Shown: positions 52,763 through 62,730 of the stretch, in pieces
Layout of the letters: every line of letters begins with the position of its first letter
Numbering within the stretch: position 1 is the stretch's first letter
From: Lactiplantibacillus daoliensis
GTDB lineage: Bacteria; Bacillota; Bacilli; Lactobacillales; Lactobacillaceae
Length of the DNA: 64,000 bases
Reading direction: 5' to 3'
NCBI RefSeq assembly: GCF_005405005.1
Contig: NZ_BJDH01000005.1
Coordinates: 1-64,000, forward strand
Translations under genes and position numbers: made by a program
The notes under the pieces: generated by a model
Told to the model about the DNA's origin: nothing
The model's input: the letters and a program-made list of their open reading frames with translations, nothing else
Database searches by the model: none

Positions 52763-53209
52763 ATGCTAATTTTCAAAACAGCTGAAATTGATGATTTAAC
52801 ACCACGGCAACTACAGGCAATTTACAAATTGCGGGTGCAAATTTTTGTGGTCGAGCAAAATTGTGCCTACCAAGATGTTGACGACACTGACTTAACCGCT
52901 ACTCATTTGCTGGGCACAAATGAGCAGGGACAGTTGGTTGCGTATGCACGATTGATGCGAGAATCAAATAATCAAGCACGTTTTGGACGGATTGTGGTGA
53001 GTGCTGCGGCGCGTGGTAATGGGAATGGTCAGGACCTTATTCGGCATGCGATTCAAGGAATTCGGCAGTTATGGCCGGCAACGAACCAAATTAACATTCA
53101 AGCACAACACTACTTGGATCGTTTCTATCGGTCATTCGGTTTCACACCGGTTTCGTCAGTGTATCTGGAAGATGGTATTCCACATCAGGATATGGTACTT
53201 AAGTTCTAA
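52763..53209 (+). CDS. ElaA-type GNAT acetyltransferase
   Basis: A 148-residue protein of the ElaA group: LRVQIFVVEQNCAYQDVDDTD near the N-terminus and GRIVVSAAARGNGNGQDL for acetyl-CoA binding. The substrate is unknown. ATG 52763 is four bases after AGGAGGGG; in-frame ATG 52739 lies within the preceding terminator. Confidence 0.92.
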   Translation: MLIFKTAEIDDLTPRQLQAIYKLRVQIFVVEQNCAYQDVDDTDLTATHLLGTNEQGQLVAYARLMRESNNQARFGRIVVSAAARGNGNGQDLIRHAIQGIRQLWPATNQINIQAQHYLDRFYRSFGFTPVSSVYLEDGIPHQDMVLKF

Positions 53210-53214
53210 ATATT

Positions 53215-53243
53215 GGACTCGTCATTGTTGGCGAGCCTTTTTT
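53215..53243 (+). terminator. Weak terminator
   Basis: An imperfect stem GGACTCG/CGAGCC with a T7 tail. Confidence 0.6.
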
Positions 53244-53370
53244 TAGCTTCACTTTTGGCAGCGCTTTAGCCACTGGATGAATAAGGAGTCATCTTGTTTT
53301 GTAAAACGTGTTAATTATGCTATATTTGAATTCGTTTTGTCGTTGAAGATTACTACGAGGAGGATCTGTC

Positions 53371-55614
53371 ATGTCTAATCCTGATTTCATTGAAATTGTG
53401 AATGATCGTGAAAATAATCTTAAGAATGTGAGTCTACGTATTCCTAAAAATAAGCTGACGGTTTTTACTGGTGTTTCTGGCTCTGGCAAGTCATCAATCG
53501 TTTTTGACACCATCGCCCAGGAAGCTGGTCGACAGTTGAACAGCACCTATGATGCTTTTACCAGACTTTATTTGCCAAAATATCACCGGCCAGACGTCGA
53601 TGAAGTTCATCATTTGTCGACGGCCATCGTGATTGATCAAAAACCAATCGGTGGCAATGCTCGTTCAACCTTAGGAACTGTCACGGATATTAATTCGATT
53701 TTACGGATTCTGTACTCACGGTTTGCCAAGCCACAATACGGAACTGGTAGTGATGCATTTTCATTTAATTCACCCACGGGAATGTGTCCAACCTGCGAAG
53801 GCATCGGTCAGACATACGTTGTCAATCGTGCCGCTATTCTTGATCAAAGCAAGTCGTTAAATGCCGGAGCAATTCAGTTACCTGGTTATGGTAAAACCAC
53901 CTTTATGTTCAAGGTGTTGGCTGCGACTGATTGGTTTGATATGGACAAGCCGATTGTTGACTATGAAGCCGACGAACTGGCACACCTTTTAAATGGTGAG
54001 AAGAAAGTGACAGTACAGTATAAAAATTCGGTGTTGGATGTCAACTTTGAAGGGGTCGAGCAAGGCTTTTACCGTCAGAATTTGAAAGTCGGTAAGGGTG
54101 TCAGTGAGAGCGCTCGTAAACGAATTCAGAAATTTGCCATTATGGCACCTTGTCCGGATTGTAACGGTCAGCGCTATCGTCCCGAGGTATTAGCTGCTAA
54201 AATCAATGGTTACAATATTTTCGACTTGACCGATATGCAACTTACTGATTTGCAAAAAGCTTTAACTGATTTTACCGCACCAGCCATGGCTAATTTGGTA
54301 GCGGAAGTTCAAGCACGTGTGGCTGGCTTAATTGGTATCGGGTTAGACTACTTAAGCTTGACTCGTGAGACAACGACACTTTCAGGTGGGGAGTCCCAGC
54401 GGGTTAAAACGGTCAAATATTTATCGAATTCTTTGACCGACTTGCTCTATATTCTGGATGAACCCAGTACTGGCCTACATCCACGGGATGTGCATCGCTT
54501 AAATGAGTTGTTACTAAAGTTGCGCGATAATGGCAATACGGTGCTCGTTGTTGAACATGATCCAGACGTGATAAAAGTGGCCGATTTCATTGTGGATATG
54601 GGCCCCAAGGCAGGGGTGCATGGTGGTGAAGTCACGTTTACCGGAACTTATGCGGCGTTGCTTGAATCTGACACGTTAACCGGGCAATATCTTAATCGTC
54701 ACTTGCCGATTAAGGAGAGTCCACGTCAGCCCAACGATTTTTTAGTTAGCCAGCCAAGTGAGCTGCATAACTTAAAGTCGGCAGTCTTAAAGATTCCCAA
54801 AGGGTTGTTTACTGTGGTTACTGGTGTTGCCGGTTCTGGAAAAAGCACGTTGGTTGAGCAGGTCTTTGCCCACGAACACCTAGAAGCGATTCAGATTACT
54901 CAGACTGGCTTACACACGAATAGCCGTTCAAACGCAGCGACTTACCTTGGGGTATTGAGTGAGATCCGCAAGTTATTAGCAACTGCGAATGACGTGAGTG
55001 ATAGTTTGTTTAGTGCTAACTCGAAGGGTGCTTGTCCTAAGTGTGGTGGTAAGGGTGTCTTAGAGTTGAACTTGTCATTTATGGAAAATGCGACCATTAC
55101 TTGTCCACTTTGCCATGGTGGCCGTTTTGACTTGGCCGTTTTGAAGTACCATTATCAAGGTAAAAATATTCAAGAAATTATGGCACTGTCAATTGAAGAT
55201 GCGCTGGACTTCTTTAAAGGCACGAAGATTGCGACTAAATTGGCACATCTCCAAACGGTAGGGTTGGCTTACATTACATTGGGACAACCACTCAGCACAT
55301 TATCTGGTGGTGAAGGCCAACGGTTGAAAATTGCCAAAGAGTTGACCCATCGTGGTCAGTTGTACATTTTGGATGAGCCAACAACAGGGTTACATCCATC
55401 TGATATTGAGTTAATTATCGGGATTATTAATGATTTAGTTGATCGTGGCAATACAGTGATTGTGATTGAACATAATCTGGACATCATGCGAAGCGCTGAC
55501 TGGCTGATCGATATTGGCCCAGATGGCGGTGAAAATGGTGGCGAAGTCTTGTACGAGGGCCTGGTTGCTGGCATCAAGGCCGTTCAGAATTCGGTCACAA
55601 GTAGGTATTTGTGA
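53371..55614 (+). CDS. UvrA paralogue (UvrA2-like ABC ATPase)
   Basis: A 747-residue protein with two ABC cassettes: Walker A GVSGSGKSS (about 34-42) and GVAGSGKST (about 488-496), two LSGGE signatures and two LDEPSTGLHP/LDEPTTGLHP Walker B blocks. Zinc-type pairs CPTCEG/CPDCNG and CPKCGG/CPLCHG are present. True UvrA has about 940 residues; the shorter length points to loss of the UvrB-binding and insertion regions. Paralogues of this type are linked to resistance to DNA-binding drugs. GAGGAGG precedes the ATG. Confidence 0.92.
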   Translation: MSNPDFIEIVNDRENNLKNVSLRIPKNKLTVFTGVSGSGKSSIVFDTIAQEAGRQLNSTYDAFTRLYLPKYHRPDVDEVHHLSTAIVIDQKPIGGNARSTLGTVTDINSILRILYSRFAKPQYGTGSDAFSFNSPTGMCPTCEGIGQTYVVNRAAILDQSKSLNAGAIQLPGYGKTTFMFKVLAATDWFDMDKPIVDYEADELAHLLNGEKKVTVQYKNSVLDVNFEGVEQGFYRQNLKVGKGVSESARKRIQKFAIMAPCPDCNGQRYRPEVLAAKINGYNIFDLTDMQLTDLQKALTDFTAPAMANLVAEVQARVAGLIGIGLDYLSLTRETTTLSGGESQRVKTVKYLSNSLTDLLYILDEPSTGLHPRDVHRLNELLLKLRDNGNTVLVVEHDPDVIKVADFIVDMGPKAGVHGGEVTFTGTYAALLESDTLTGQYLNRHLPIKESPRQPNDFLVSQPSELHNLKSAVLKIPKGLFTVVTGVAGSGKSTLVEQVFAHEHLEAIQITQTGLHTNSRSNAATYLGVLSEIRKLLATANDVSDSLFSANSKGACPKCGGKGVLELNLSFMENATITCPLCHGGRFDLAVLKYHYQGKNIQEIMALSIEDALDFFKGTKIATKLAHLQTVGLAYITLGQPLSTLSGGEGQRLKIAKELTHRGQLYILDEPTTGLHPSDIELIIGIINDLVDRGNTVIVIEHNLDIMRSADWLIDIGPDGGENGGEVLYEGLVAGIKAVQNSVTSRYL

Positions 55615-55687
55615 TTGTTGCAGAGCAGCTAAGGTTGTCGATAATTTAAAATGCTTCAGTCGGTAGTGATTAGTAAAATAGTTTTAC

Positions 55688-55724
55688 AAAATCGTTTTAG
55701 GCATATGCTTAAAACGATTTTTTG
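55688..55724 (+). terminator. Terminator
   Basis: A stem AAAATCGTTTTA/TAAAACGATTTT with T tail, about 75 bases after the UvrA paralogue. Confidence 0.9.
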
Positions 55725-55804
55725 TAGCCGCGATTGGTTGAACTAACCGGGGAAAGCAGTAGACTGAAAATAATTACTGATGATCGTTTAGAGGAGGATA
55801 ACTG

Positions 55805-56650
55805 ATGACCAAAACAACCCAAGTTTTACCCCAAGAAGAGATGCAGACTGTGGTACAACAACTCAAAATGGTGGGATCAACTGTTGACCCATCACCAATT
55901 GTGGCACTTAAAATTGGTTTTGAAAATGTAGAAGTTATTTTAATCTCAGGAACGGCTGTACAAGAGTTGACGATTGTTCCGGAAAAATTGGTCACGGAAG
56001 AACCTTGTCTGGCAGGCTTTCAATTGAAGTTAGCAATTGATCAGATTCCTGCTAAGGACATCGAACGGTTGCAAGAATACGAAGATATTGTCGATATAAC
56101 AGTGATCACGCAACACCAGACGGTCAAATATAATACTTCGTGGTCGCCGTTGTCTGATCCGTTCGCAGAAAATGGCAATCAGTTTTGTACGCTGACAACA
56201 GGACAGTTAGAAATTGCGACTAAAATCAGACGGTTTTATGACTGGTCCGAAATTTTAGTTGCTGCCGAGAGTCCGGAAAACAGGCAAGAAATGGGTATGA
56301 CGTTAAGTGATAAAACACCACATTCTGTGGATGAGTGTCTTAGCCGATTGCGCAATACCGTTGAAACGATGCAGACCAGTCAAGCCGAACTGGTCTCAAC
56401 CGCCTATTTGGTCGTTCGACACACGCCATCGACCTTTTCGGCGTGGACGCCGGTTATTTTTCGGCCAGATCAGGTGGGGGAAAATGGTCATTATTTTAAT
56501 GGGATCGAAGCTGTCCCATATCCGAAGTTGTTGTCCATGCAGGTTCAAGTTGAGACCACTGGCTTTTTTTGGCAAGGTATGGCATGGTTGTCTCATCAAA
56601 TTACATTGCATGGTGTTGATGAAGTCACTCGCCAAGCATACCGAGATTGA
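55805..56650 (+). CDS. Protein of unknown function
   Basis: A 281-residue soluble protein. The first half is beta-rich with acidic strands (GFENVEVILISGTAVQELTI..), the second more mixed (DWSEILVAAESPENRQ, then TAYLVVRHTPSTFSAWTP). No signal peptide, membrane segment or known motif. GAGGAGGATAACTG precedes the ATG. Monocistronic. Confidence 0.7.
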   Translation: MTKTTQVLPQEEMQTVVQQLKMVGSTVDPSPIVALKIGFENVEVILISGTAVQELTIVPEKLVTEEPCLAGFQLKLAIDQIPAKDIERLQEYEDIVDITVITQHQTVKYNTSWSPLSDPFAENGNQFCTLTTGQLEIATKIRRFYDWSEILVAAESPENRQEMGMTLSDKTPHSVDECLSRLRNTVETMQTSQAELVSTAYLVVRHTPSTFSAWTPVIFRPDQVGENGHYFNGIEAVPYPKLLSMQVQVETTGFFWQGMAWLSHQITLHGVDEVTRQAYRD

Positions 56651-56710
56651 TCGGCATCGTGGTACGAATGAGTTATCACCTGCGCATGACTAGTCAAAAG
56701 GCATGAATTC

Positions 56711-56719
56711 TGTTATACT
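56711..56719 (+). promoter_or_regulatory. Extended -10 promoter of the argS leader
   Basis: TGTTATACT, directly upstream of the T-box leader. Confidence 0.6.
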
Positions 56720-56744
56720 AACGCTTGTTAAAAAATTCGTCTAA

Positions 56745-56937
56745 TGAGAAAGAATAGTAAGTCAGTTAACCTGTTAAGCGAGTCTGGGAAGATGGAAGCC
56801 AGATCAGTCAACTGAGTGAAGCGCGCTTTTGAAGACAACCAGATAAATAATAAGTGGATATTATATCAATTAGAGTGGTACCGCGGGAATTCTCGTCTCT
56901 TACAGGTTTTAGGACTATGTAGGGGACTTTTTTTGTC
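56745..56937 (+). promoter_or_regulatory. T-box leader (arginine) of argS
   Basis: The T-box core AGAGTGGTACCGCGGG (56872-56887) is followed by a terminator hairpin GTCTCTTAC/GTAGGGGAC with T7. In stem I, GAAGCGCGC offers a CGC arginine specifier followed by G. The specifier call is less sure than the T-box itself. Confidence 0.93.
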
Positions 56938-56971
56938 CAGTGACCACATGAAAAAAATTCAGGAGGAAAAT

Positions 56972-58660
56972 ATGGATTACAAACAACAAGTGGCAGATGC
57001 TTTAGCACCAGCCTTGCCAGAGTTAGAAATGGCAGATATCTTAGCCAAAATTGAACAACCAAAGACGTCAAAACAAGGCGACTTAGCTTTTCCAACGTTT
57101 ACGTTAGCCAAAATTATGCACAAAGCACCACAAATGATTGCCGGTGACGTGGTTGAAAAAATTGATCAGACAAACTTTGAAAAAGTCGTTGCGATGGGAC
57201 CTTACGTCAACTTCTTCTTCAAAAAAGCTGATTTTTCAGCCGATATCTTGGCACAAGTAATCACGAATGATGCGCATTTTGGTGATGCCAAATTGGGCAA
57301 TGCCGGTCAAGTGCCAATTGATATGTCTTCACCTAATATTGCCAAGCCAATTTCCATGGGGCATTTGCGCTCAACCGTGATTGGAAATTCATTAGCTAAT
57401 ATTTTGACAAAAATTGATTACAAGCCCGTAAAAATCAACCATTTAGGCGATTGGGGCACTCAATTTGGTAAGTTGATCACTGCCTACAAAATGTGGGGGA
57501 GCGAAGCTGAAGTCAAGGCTGACCCCATCAACAATCTATTGAAGTATTACGTTCGTTTCCATAAAGAAGATGTCGATCATCCAGAAATGGACGATGAAGC
57601 GCGCGACTGGTTCAAAAAATTGGAAGACGGCGACGAAGAAGCCTTAGCATTATGGAAATGGTTCCGTTCAGAATCATTGAAGGCGTTCAAGAAGATTTAC
57701 AAACGATTAGATATTGAATTCGATTCCTTTAAAGGGGAAGCCTTTTATAATGATAAGATGGCTGAAATTGTGGACATCTTGGAATCAAAGAACTTGTTAC
57801 ACGAAAGCCAAGGAGCCGAAGTTGTTGATTTAAGCAAGTATGACTTGAATCCTGCTTTGATCAAAAAATCTGATGGCGCAACGTTGTATATTACCCGTGA
57901 CTTAGCGGCTGCGGTTTATCGGAAACGGACGTATGATTTCGTCCAATCCTTGTACGTGGTTGGCAACGAACAAACTAACCATTTCAAGCAACTCAAGGCT
58001 GTTTTAACTGAGATGGGCTTTGACTGGGCCGATGAAATTCATCATATTCCATTTGGTTTGATCACGTCTAATGGTAAGAAGTTGTCGACTCGGAGTGGCC
58101 GGGTTATTTTGTTGGACAAGGTGTTAGATGACGCGGTTGCTTTAGCTCATCAACAAATTGATCAAAAAAACCCTGATCTAGCCAACAAAGATACGGTTGC
58201 TGATGCCGTTGGGATTGGCGCGGTAGTCTTCCATGATTTGAAGAACGAACGGATGAATAGTTTTGACTTCAACCTGGAAGAAGTGGTGCGCTTCGAAGGT
58301 GAGACTGGGCCTTACGTACAATATGCCCATGCCAGAGCCGAAAGTATCTTGCGTAAGGCTGGCAACCCAGACTTAGCTGCTGACGGTCATCAATTGAGTG
58401 ATCCAGCTGCTTGGGACACCTTGAAGTTATTGAGCGAATTCCCAGCAACGATTGTTCGAGCTAGTGACGAATACGAACCATCAGTGATCGCGAAGTATGC
58501 CATTCATTTAGCAAAGGCTTTCAACAAGTATTATGGAAATACCAAGATTTTAGTTGAAGATGATGAGTTGAACGCTCGTTTAGCTTTGGTTAAGAGTGTC
58601 AGCATCGTCTTGAAGGAAGCATTACGTTTGTTAGGGGTTAAAGCACCTGACGAAATGTAG
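56972..58660 (+). CDS. argS: Arginyl-tRNA synthetase
   Basis: A 562-residue class I synthetase. N-terminal add-1 domain (1-110), HIGH-type [16 protein letters not shown] near 120-135, KLSTRSGR (KMSKS-type) near 370, and the DALR anticodon-binding end. It charges tRNA-Arg. ATG 56972 follows AGGAGG; in-frame ATG 56816 falls in the T-box leader and is not a start. Control is by the arginine T-box. Confidence 0.97.
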   Translation: MDYKQQVADALAPALPELEMADILAKIEQPKTSKQGDLAFPTFTLAKIMHKAPQMIAGDVVEKIDQTNFEKVVAMGPYVNFFFKKADFSADILAQVITNDAHFGDAKLGNAGQVPIDMSSPNIAKPISMGHLRSTVIGNSLANILTKIDYKPVKINHLGDWGTQFGKLITAYKMWGSEAEVKADPINNLLKYYVRFHKEDVDHPEMDDEARDWFKKLEDGDEEALALWKWFRSESLKAFKKIYKRLDIEFDSFKGEAFYNDKMAEIVDILESKNLLHESQGAEVVDLSKYDLNPALIKKSDGATLYITRDLAAAVYRKRTYDFVQSLYVVGNEQTNHFKQLKAVLTEMGFDWADEIHHIPFGLITSNGKKLSTRSGRVILLDKVLDDAVALAHQQIDQKNPDLANKDTVADAVGIGAVVFHDLKNERMNSFDFNLEEVVRFEGETGPYVQYAHARAESILRKAGNPDLAADGHQLSDPAAWDTLKLLSEFPATIVRASDEYEPSVIAKYAIHLAKAFNKYYGNTKILVEDDELNARLALVKSVSIVLKEALRLLGVKAPDEM

Positions 58661-58672
58661 GTCATTAAATTA

Positions 58673-58709
58673 GAGCGACTTGGTCTTAACTGACGAGGTC
58701 GCTTTTTTT
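58673..58709 (+). terminator. Terminator after argS
   Basis: A stem AGCGAC.T.GGTC/GA.GGTCGCT with T7, closely after the stop. Confidence 0.85.
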
Positions 58710-58797
58710 GAGTTGACAGGTTGCAATCGCTTACGTATAGTTGAATCACCTTGGTGTAATTGCCTGGAGAGTAATAGGAAAGCGACGCGATGAAACG

Positions 58798-59868
58798 ATG
58801 AACGATATTTTGCATCGAGTTAAGGTTAATCGGGGGATTGTCGTAGCGCTATTAGGGTTATTATATGTCTTTGCTAAGATGCCGCTGATGACTTTGGTGA
58901 GTGTGGGTCTCGCTGGCGGCCTGATCGTGCGCACGTGGCTCACGAATTCACAACGGCAGGTCAAGTTAGGGCTGAGTGCTGCTTATATCGGTGTGATGGT
59001 GTTTCAGTTAGTGTTTAATGCCATGGTATTATTTCCAATGCGCGGTTGGACGGCGTTATATTATCCAACTAAGCTAGTGGCGTTAGCACTGCTATTATTA
59101 CCATTGTTGGTGGAACGGTTTGTGATTGTACAGCATCAAGACGATTTTTATATGCCATCCGCCGCAGATGTTAGTGCCATTAGCTTTGCAGAACTACGAC
59201 GCAACCGGGATCGGGTTAAAAAGAGTTTGCGACAAATGTCAAAAATGTCGCAGAGTATGTCGATGGACCACTTGAAAACTGTCCTGAACGATTTACCACG
59301 GCATAGTGCCACCCGCTATATTAACCACGGAACGCTAACACCGGCCTATTTTGAAGATGCAACGGCCACGTTAGTTGATGAAGGTGTCTATATCGTGGTT
59401 TCCAATACTGGGAGTCCTGCGAGTGAAATTATCTCGTCTTTTACTCAAAAACAGTACAATCATGTGTCGTTAGCATTTGATCACGATTTGGCGACGATTC
59501 TGAGTTACAACGGTGGCGACAATGTTTATCCACCGGGGATGAATGCCGAGAACTTGGCCTTCTTTCATCAGAAACCAGATGCATCGGTCTTAGTCTACCG
59601 CTTGCCGGTCACCCGCTCTCAGAAACAAGCCATGATTGACAAAATTGCCGAAATTAACCGTGAAGGCAGTGCTTATAATATGGTCGGACTAGTCGCAAAA
59701 CACTCTTATCGACCCAACATTATGTTCTGCTCACAGTTTGTCTATACGATGTTGAAATTAGCTGGCGTGGCGTATTTTGACAAAGCACCTGGTGAAGTTC
59801 GACCGACAGATTTTATTGAACTCGATTATTATAAAAAAGTTCAGTTTGATTATGAGATTACTTTTTAA
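58798..59868 (+). CDS. Membrane protein with permuted papain (YiiX-like) domain
   Basis: A 356-residue protein. Three or four membrane segments at the N-terminus (about 12-45, 57-80, 90-110), a Lys/Met-rich linker, then a YiiX/YaeF-type fold of the NlpC/P60 superfamily (about 192-345). In this circularly permuted group the histidine comes first: YNHVSLAFD (His222), then IMFCSQFVY (Cys311). Such enzymes are thought to be amidases or lipid/peptide hydrolases. The ATG overlaps the stop of a three-codon mini-ORF that carries the only ribosome site (AGGAAAG), so translation may be coupled. Confidence 0.82.
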   Translation: MNDILHRVKVNRGIVVALLGLLYVFAKMPLMTLVSVGLAGGLIVRTWLTNSQRQVKLGLSAAYIGVMVFQLVFNAMVLFPMRGWTALYYPTKLVALALLLLPLLVERFVIVQHQDDFYMPSAADVSAISFAELRRNRDRVKKSLRQMSKMSQSMSMDHLKTVLNDLPRHSATRYINHGTLTPAYFEDATATLVDEGVYIVVSNTGSPASEIISSFTQKQYNHVSLAFDHDLATILSYNGGDNVYPPGMNAENLAFFHQKPDASVLVYRLPVTRSQKQAMIDKIAEINREGSAYNMVGLVAKHSYRPNIMFCSQFVYTMLKLAGVAYFDKAPGEVRPTDFIELDYYKKVQFDYEITF

Positions 59869-59898
59869 CAGATCAATTTTGACGACACTCACAATCGT

Positions 59899-59935
59899 AG
59901 CTCGGAAATTAACTCAATGTTTCCGAGCTTTTTTA
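59899..59935 (+). terminator. Terminator
   Basis: A perfect stem AGCTCGGAAA/TTTCCGAGCT with T6. Confidence 0.93.
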
Positions 59936-59994
59936 GCCAAAATAGACGTTCCAATCGTGTCAGATTAAGGCTAAACAGATGATGTGATAACCCA

Positions 59995-60019
59995 AGCTCA
60001 CGCAATGTGGGCTTTTTTG
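59995..60019 (+). terminator. Second terminator-like hairpin
   Basis: A short stem AGC.CAC/GTG.GCT with T6; weaker than the preceding one. Confidence 0.55.
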
Positions 60020-60122
60020 TTTGGCAACTTTCAAGACTAAAACGTCGCCAACCACTTTTTAGCGGTTGGGTGCTAAGCTGACGATAAGTTGGGTTAGTCC
60101 GTAATTTGGTGGGGGCGTGAAT

Positions 60123-62117
60123 ATGAGCTATTTAGCATTAAATGACATTCATAAATCTTATTATATCGGTAAAACAGCCTATCCAGTCTTAAAAGGGATT
60201 GATTTAACCTTTGAACTGGGTGAGTTTGTCACGATTCTGGGGGAATCAGGTGGCGGTAAATCCACGTTAATGAACATCATTGGTGGACTCGACCGTGATT
60301 TTGACGGGACAGTGAGTGTGCAAGGCAAGGTGTTGGATCATCATCATGACCGCCAACTTGATCGGTATCGCCGTGAAACGGTCGGTTATATTTATCAAGC
60401 CTATAATTTAATTAGTCATTTGACCGTTTTAGATAACGTCATGTTGTCGCTTGATATGACCAAGCTTTCACATCAGGCCAGAATGAAACGGGCGCGAGGA
60501 TTACTTAATCAAGTCGGACTAACGGATCAGCTAAAAAAATATCCCAGTCAGCTTTCTGGTGGGCAAAAGCAGCGGGTTGCGATCGCACGGGCGTTGGCGA
60601 GTGATCCGCAAATTATTATCGCGGATGAACCAACCGGTGCTTTGGATGCGCAGAATACCATTGAAGTTTTAGCTATTTTGAAAAGGATTGCTGCTAACGG
60701 CCGTTTGGTCATTTGTGTGACGCACTCAGAAACGGTCGCTCAGGCAGGGACGCGGATTGTTCAGTTAACGGATGGCAAAATAACGGACGACCAGGTGATT
60801 CAGGCGGTGTCAAAGCCGACCAAGTCGCAACGCACGAAGTTATTAGCGCGGCCGTTACCGTGGCGAATTTCAATGACGACTGCTTTTAAACATTTACGGC
60901 ATACCTGGAGTTGGAACACGCTGATTGTATTAGGAACCGCGATTGGCTTATTTGCGGTGATGCTTTTCAATGGCTTGGGTAATGGATTAAAGGGTTATAT
61001 CAATCATCAAATTAATTCAATTGTTGATCCGCAGTCGATTACGGTTATGCGCTATGTGAATAGTGCGAAGGCCCAAGAAGAACAGTTCGCAGCTCAAGCC
61101 GATCCCGGTGAAGCAGGGAGTGTGGCTGCCCACATGCCGACTTTTTCTGTGGGTCAGGTCACAGCCCTTCGAGAACTCGCTCATGTGGTGAAGGTGGAGC
61201 CTGGAATTGCGGCGAGCGATGCAATGATTACGATTGGTAAGACGAGTTATTCCGCGCCACAGTTGACGACTTGGACGAGTACGGAGCAAGTTTCAACGTT
61301 AAAAGCAGGGCATGTTGCGGGTGATAACCAGATTGTGCTTGATAAACGATCGGTTGCGCAGAAATGGTCTCCAAAAGATTGGCGGAGCTTACTTGGTCAA
61401 AAAGTCAATGTGGCTTATCAGACGTTGAATAGTCAAAATCAGTTAGTCACCGTTCAACGGCAGCTAACAGTTGCTGGAATTGCTGATTCGCCCACTGGCG
61501 AGGGACTAAATGCGGTCAATTATGCGACGATGCAGTCGATGCGCGCAGCCGCCAAAGTTACGACCCAGCCAACTTTTGTCACCGTCCGTATCAATGGGCG
61601 CAAGCAAAATGAAGACGTTGTTAGCGCAATTAATCATGTGAAGACTGGTGGCAAACAACAATTTGCCGCGACCAGCATTTCATCAGCGCTGACTAATGTG
61701 AACACCTATGTCAACTTGGCAACGGCTATTTTGGCAGCAATTGCTGGGATTTCACTCTTAGTTTCCGCCTTGATGATTATCGTCACGATGTTTATGTCTG
61801 TCAGCGCGCGGATGAAAGAGATTGGAATTTTACGGTCACTGGGGGAGAGTCGGCGTGATATTCGGCGATTATTTACGAGTGAAGCGTTGATGCTCGGCGT
61901 GTTCAGCGCCACGTTAGCAACTGGACTAGCTTACGGGCTTGGTTTTTGGTTAAATCACGTCCTTTACCGTATTGCCGGTTATAATTTAGTTCAGATCAAA
62001 GCCACTAATGTGATGAGTATTTTTATAATTGCGCTGGTGATTGCCTGGTTAGCAGCCATTCTACCTGCTCGTCGCGCCGCACGATTGAATCCAATTACCG
62101 CGTTAGCAACCGAATAG
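60123..62117 (+). CDS. MacB-type ABC transporter, ATPase and permease fused
   Basis: A 664-residue protein. The N-terminal ATPase (1-225) has Walker A GESGGGKST, LSGGQKQR and ADEPTGALD. It continues into a first membrane segment (about 268-290), a large external domain (about 295-535) and three C-terminal FtsX-type segments with SARMKEIGILRSLGE. This is the MacB layout. In Firmicutes such transporters handle antimicrobial peptides or mechanotransduction at the membrane. ATG 60123 follows GGTGGGGG; GTG 60117 is an in-frame alternative. No partner or two-component gene is next to it. Confidence 0.93.
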   Translation: MSYLALNDIHKSYYIGKTAYPVLKGIDLTFELGEFVTILGESGGGKSTLMNIIGGLDRDFDGTVSVQGKVLDHHHDRQLDRYRRETVGYIYQAYNLISHLTVLDNVMLSLDMTKLSHQARMKRARGLLNQVGLTDQLKKYPSQLSGGQKQRVAIARALASDPQIIIADEPTGALDAQNTIEVLAILKRIAANGRLVICVTHSETVAQAGTRIVQLTDGKITDDQVIQAVSKPTKSQRTKLLARPLPWRISMTTAFKHLRHTWSWNTLIVLGTAIGLFAVMLFNGLGNGLKGYINHQINSIVDPQSITVMRYVNSAKAQEEQFAAQADPGEAGSVAAHMPTFSVGQVTALRELAHVVKVEPGIAASDAMITIGKTSYSAPQLTTWTSTEQVSTLKAGHVAGDNQIVLDKRSVAQKWSPKDWRSLLGQKVNVAYQTLNSQNQLVTVQRQLTVAGIADSPTGEGLNAVNYATMQSMRAAAKVTTQPTFVTVRINGRKQNEDVVSAINHVKTGGKQQFAATSISSALTNVNTYVNLATAILAAIAGISLLVSALMIIVTMFMSVSARMKEIGILRSLGESRRDIRRLFTSEALMLGVFSATLATGLAYGLGFWLNHVLYRIAGYNLVQIKATNVMSIFIIALVIAWLAAILPARRAARLNPITALATE

Positions 62118-62141
62118 TTTTTTTGAAGATTGTGTTAGTCA

Positions 62142-62207
62142 AATAGACTCAAAAGAAAACCATGTACCTACCAACTTGGCGATACATGGTCTTCTTTTGA
62201 GTCTATT
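62142..62207. terminator. Long bidirectional terminator
   Basis: An inverted repeat of about 25 bases per arm (AATAGACTCAAAAGAA..ACCATGTA against TACATGGT..TTCTTTTGAGTCTATT), between convergent genes. Confidence 0.92.
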
Positions 62208-62667
62208 TCGTCGCAACTAACGCCGCGATATCAATCTTTTTCATTTTCATCATCGCTTGTATTTGTCCGGGTGTTTGTGTTAATTCAGCCATATTTTCAG
62301 GAACAATTTGCCACGAAACCCCAAATTGATCTTTAACCCAGCCACATTGTTCCGCTTCAGGAACATGTGAGAGCTTATCCCAATAATAGTCAATTTCAGT
62401 TTGATCGGCACATTCGATGGTGAACGAGACGGCCTCATTGATTCTAAAAACGGGACCGCCATCTAAGGCCGTGAACTTTTGACCATTTAGTGTGAAAACG
62501 GCGGTCAGGACTTTCCCAGTCATGCCAGCGAAATGGTCGTCAAGCTGACTGTCGGGATAACGGGTAATCGAGTCGATTGAGGCGTTTGGAAAAACGTCAA
62601 CATAGTAATTGATGGCTGCTTCACAATTGTTGTCAGCAAACCAGAGACTTGGGACAATTTTATTCAT
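62203..62667 (-). CDS. PhnB-like VOC-family protein
   Basis: A 154-residue protein of the 3-demethylubiquinone methyltransferase-like/PhnB branch of the glyoxalase fold: VPSLWFADNNCEAAINYYVDVF at the N-terminus and FTALDGGPVFRINEAVSF. Function in these bacteria is unknown. ATG 62667 follows GGAGG. It may share a transcript with the next two upstream genes on this strand, with a 63-base gap. Confidence 0.9.
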   Translation of the reverse strand: MNKIVPSLWFADNNCEAAINYYVDVFPNASIDSITRYPDSQLDDHFAGMTGKVLTAVFTLNGQKFTALDGGPVFRINEAVSFTIECADQTEIDYYWDKLSHVPEAEQCGWVKDQFGVSWQIVPENMAELTQTPGQIQAMMKMKKIDIAALVATK

Positions 62668-62730
62668 TAGAATCCTCCAATGGTATCGATTTTTAAATAG
62701 TGTAGCGGAAATTGAAAACGAATACAAGGA

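Noticed and set aside
56816-56971. N-terminal extension of argS
   Set aside because: This stretch is the T-box core and terminator of the leader, not coding.
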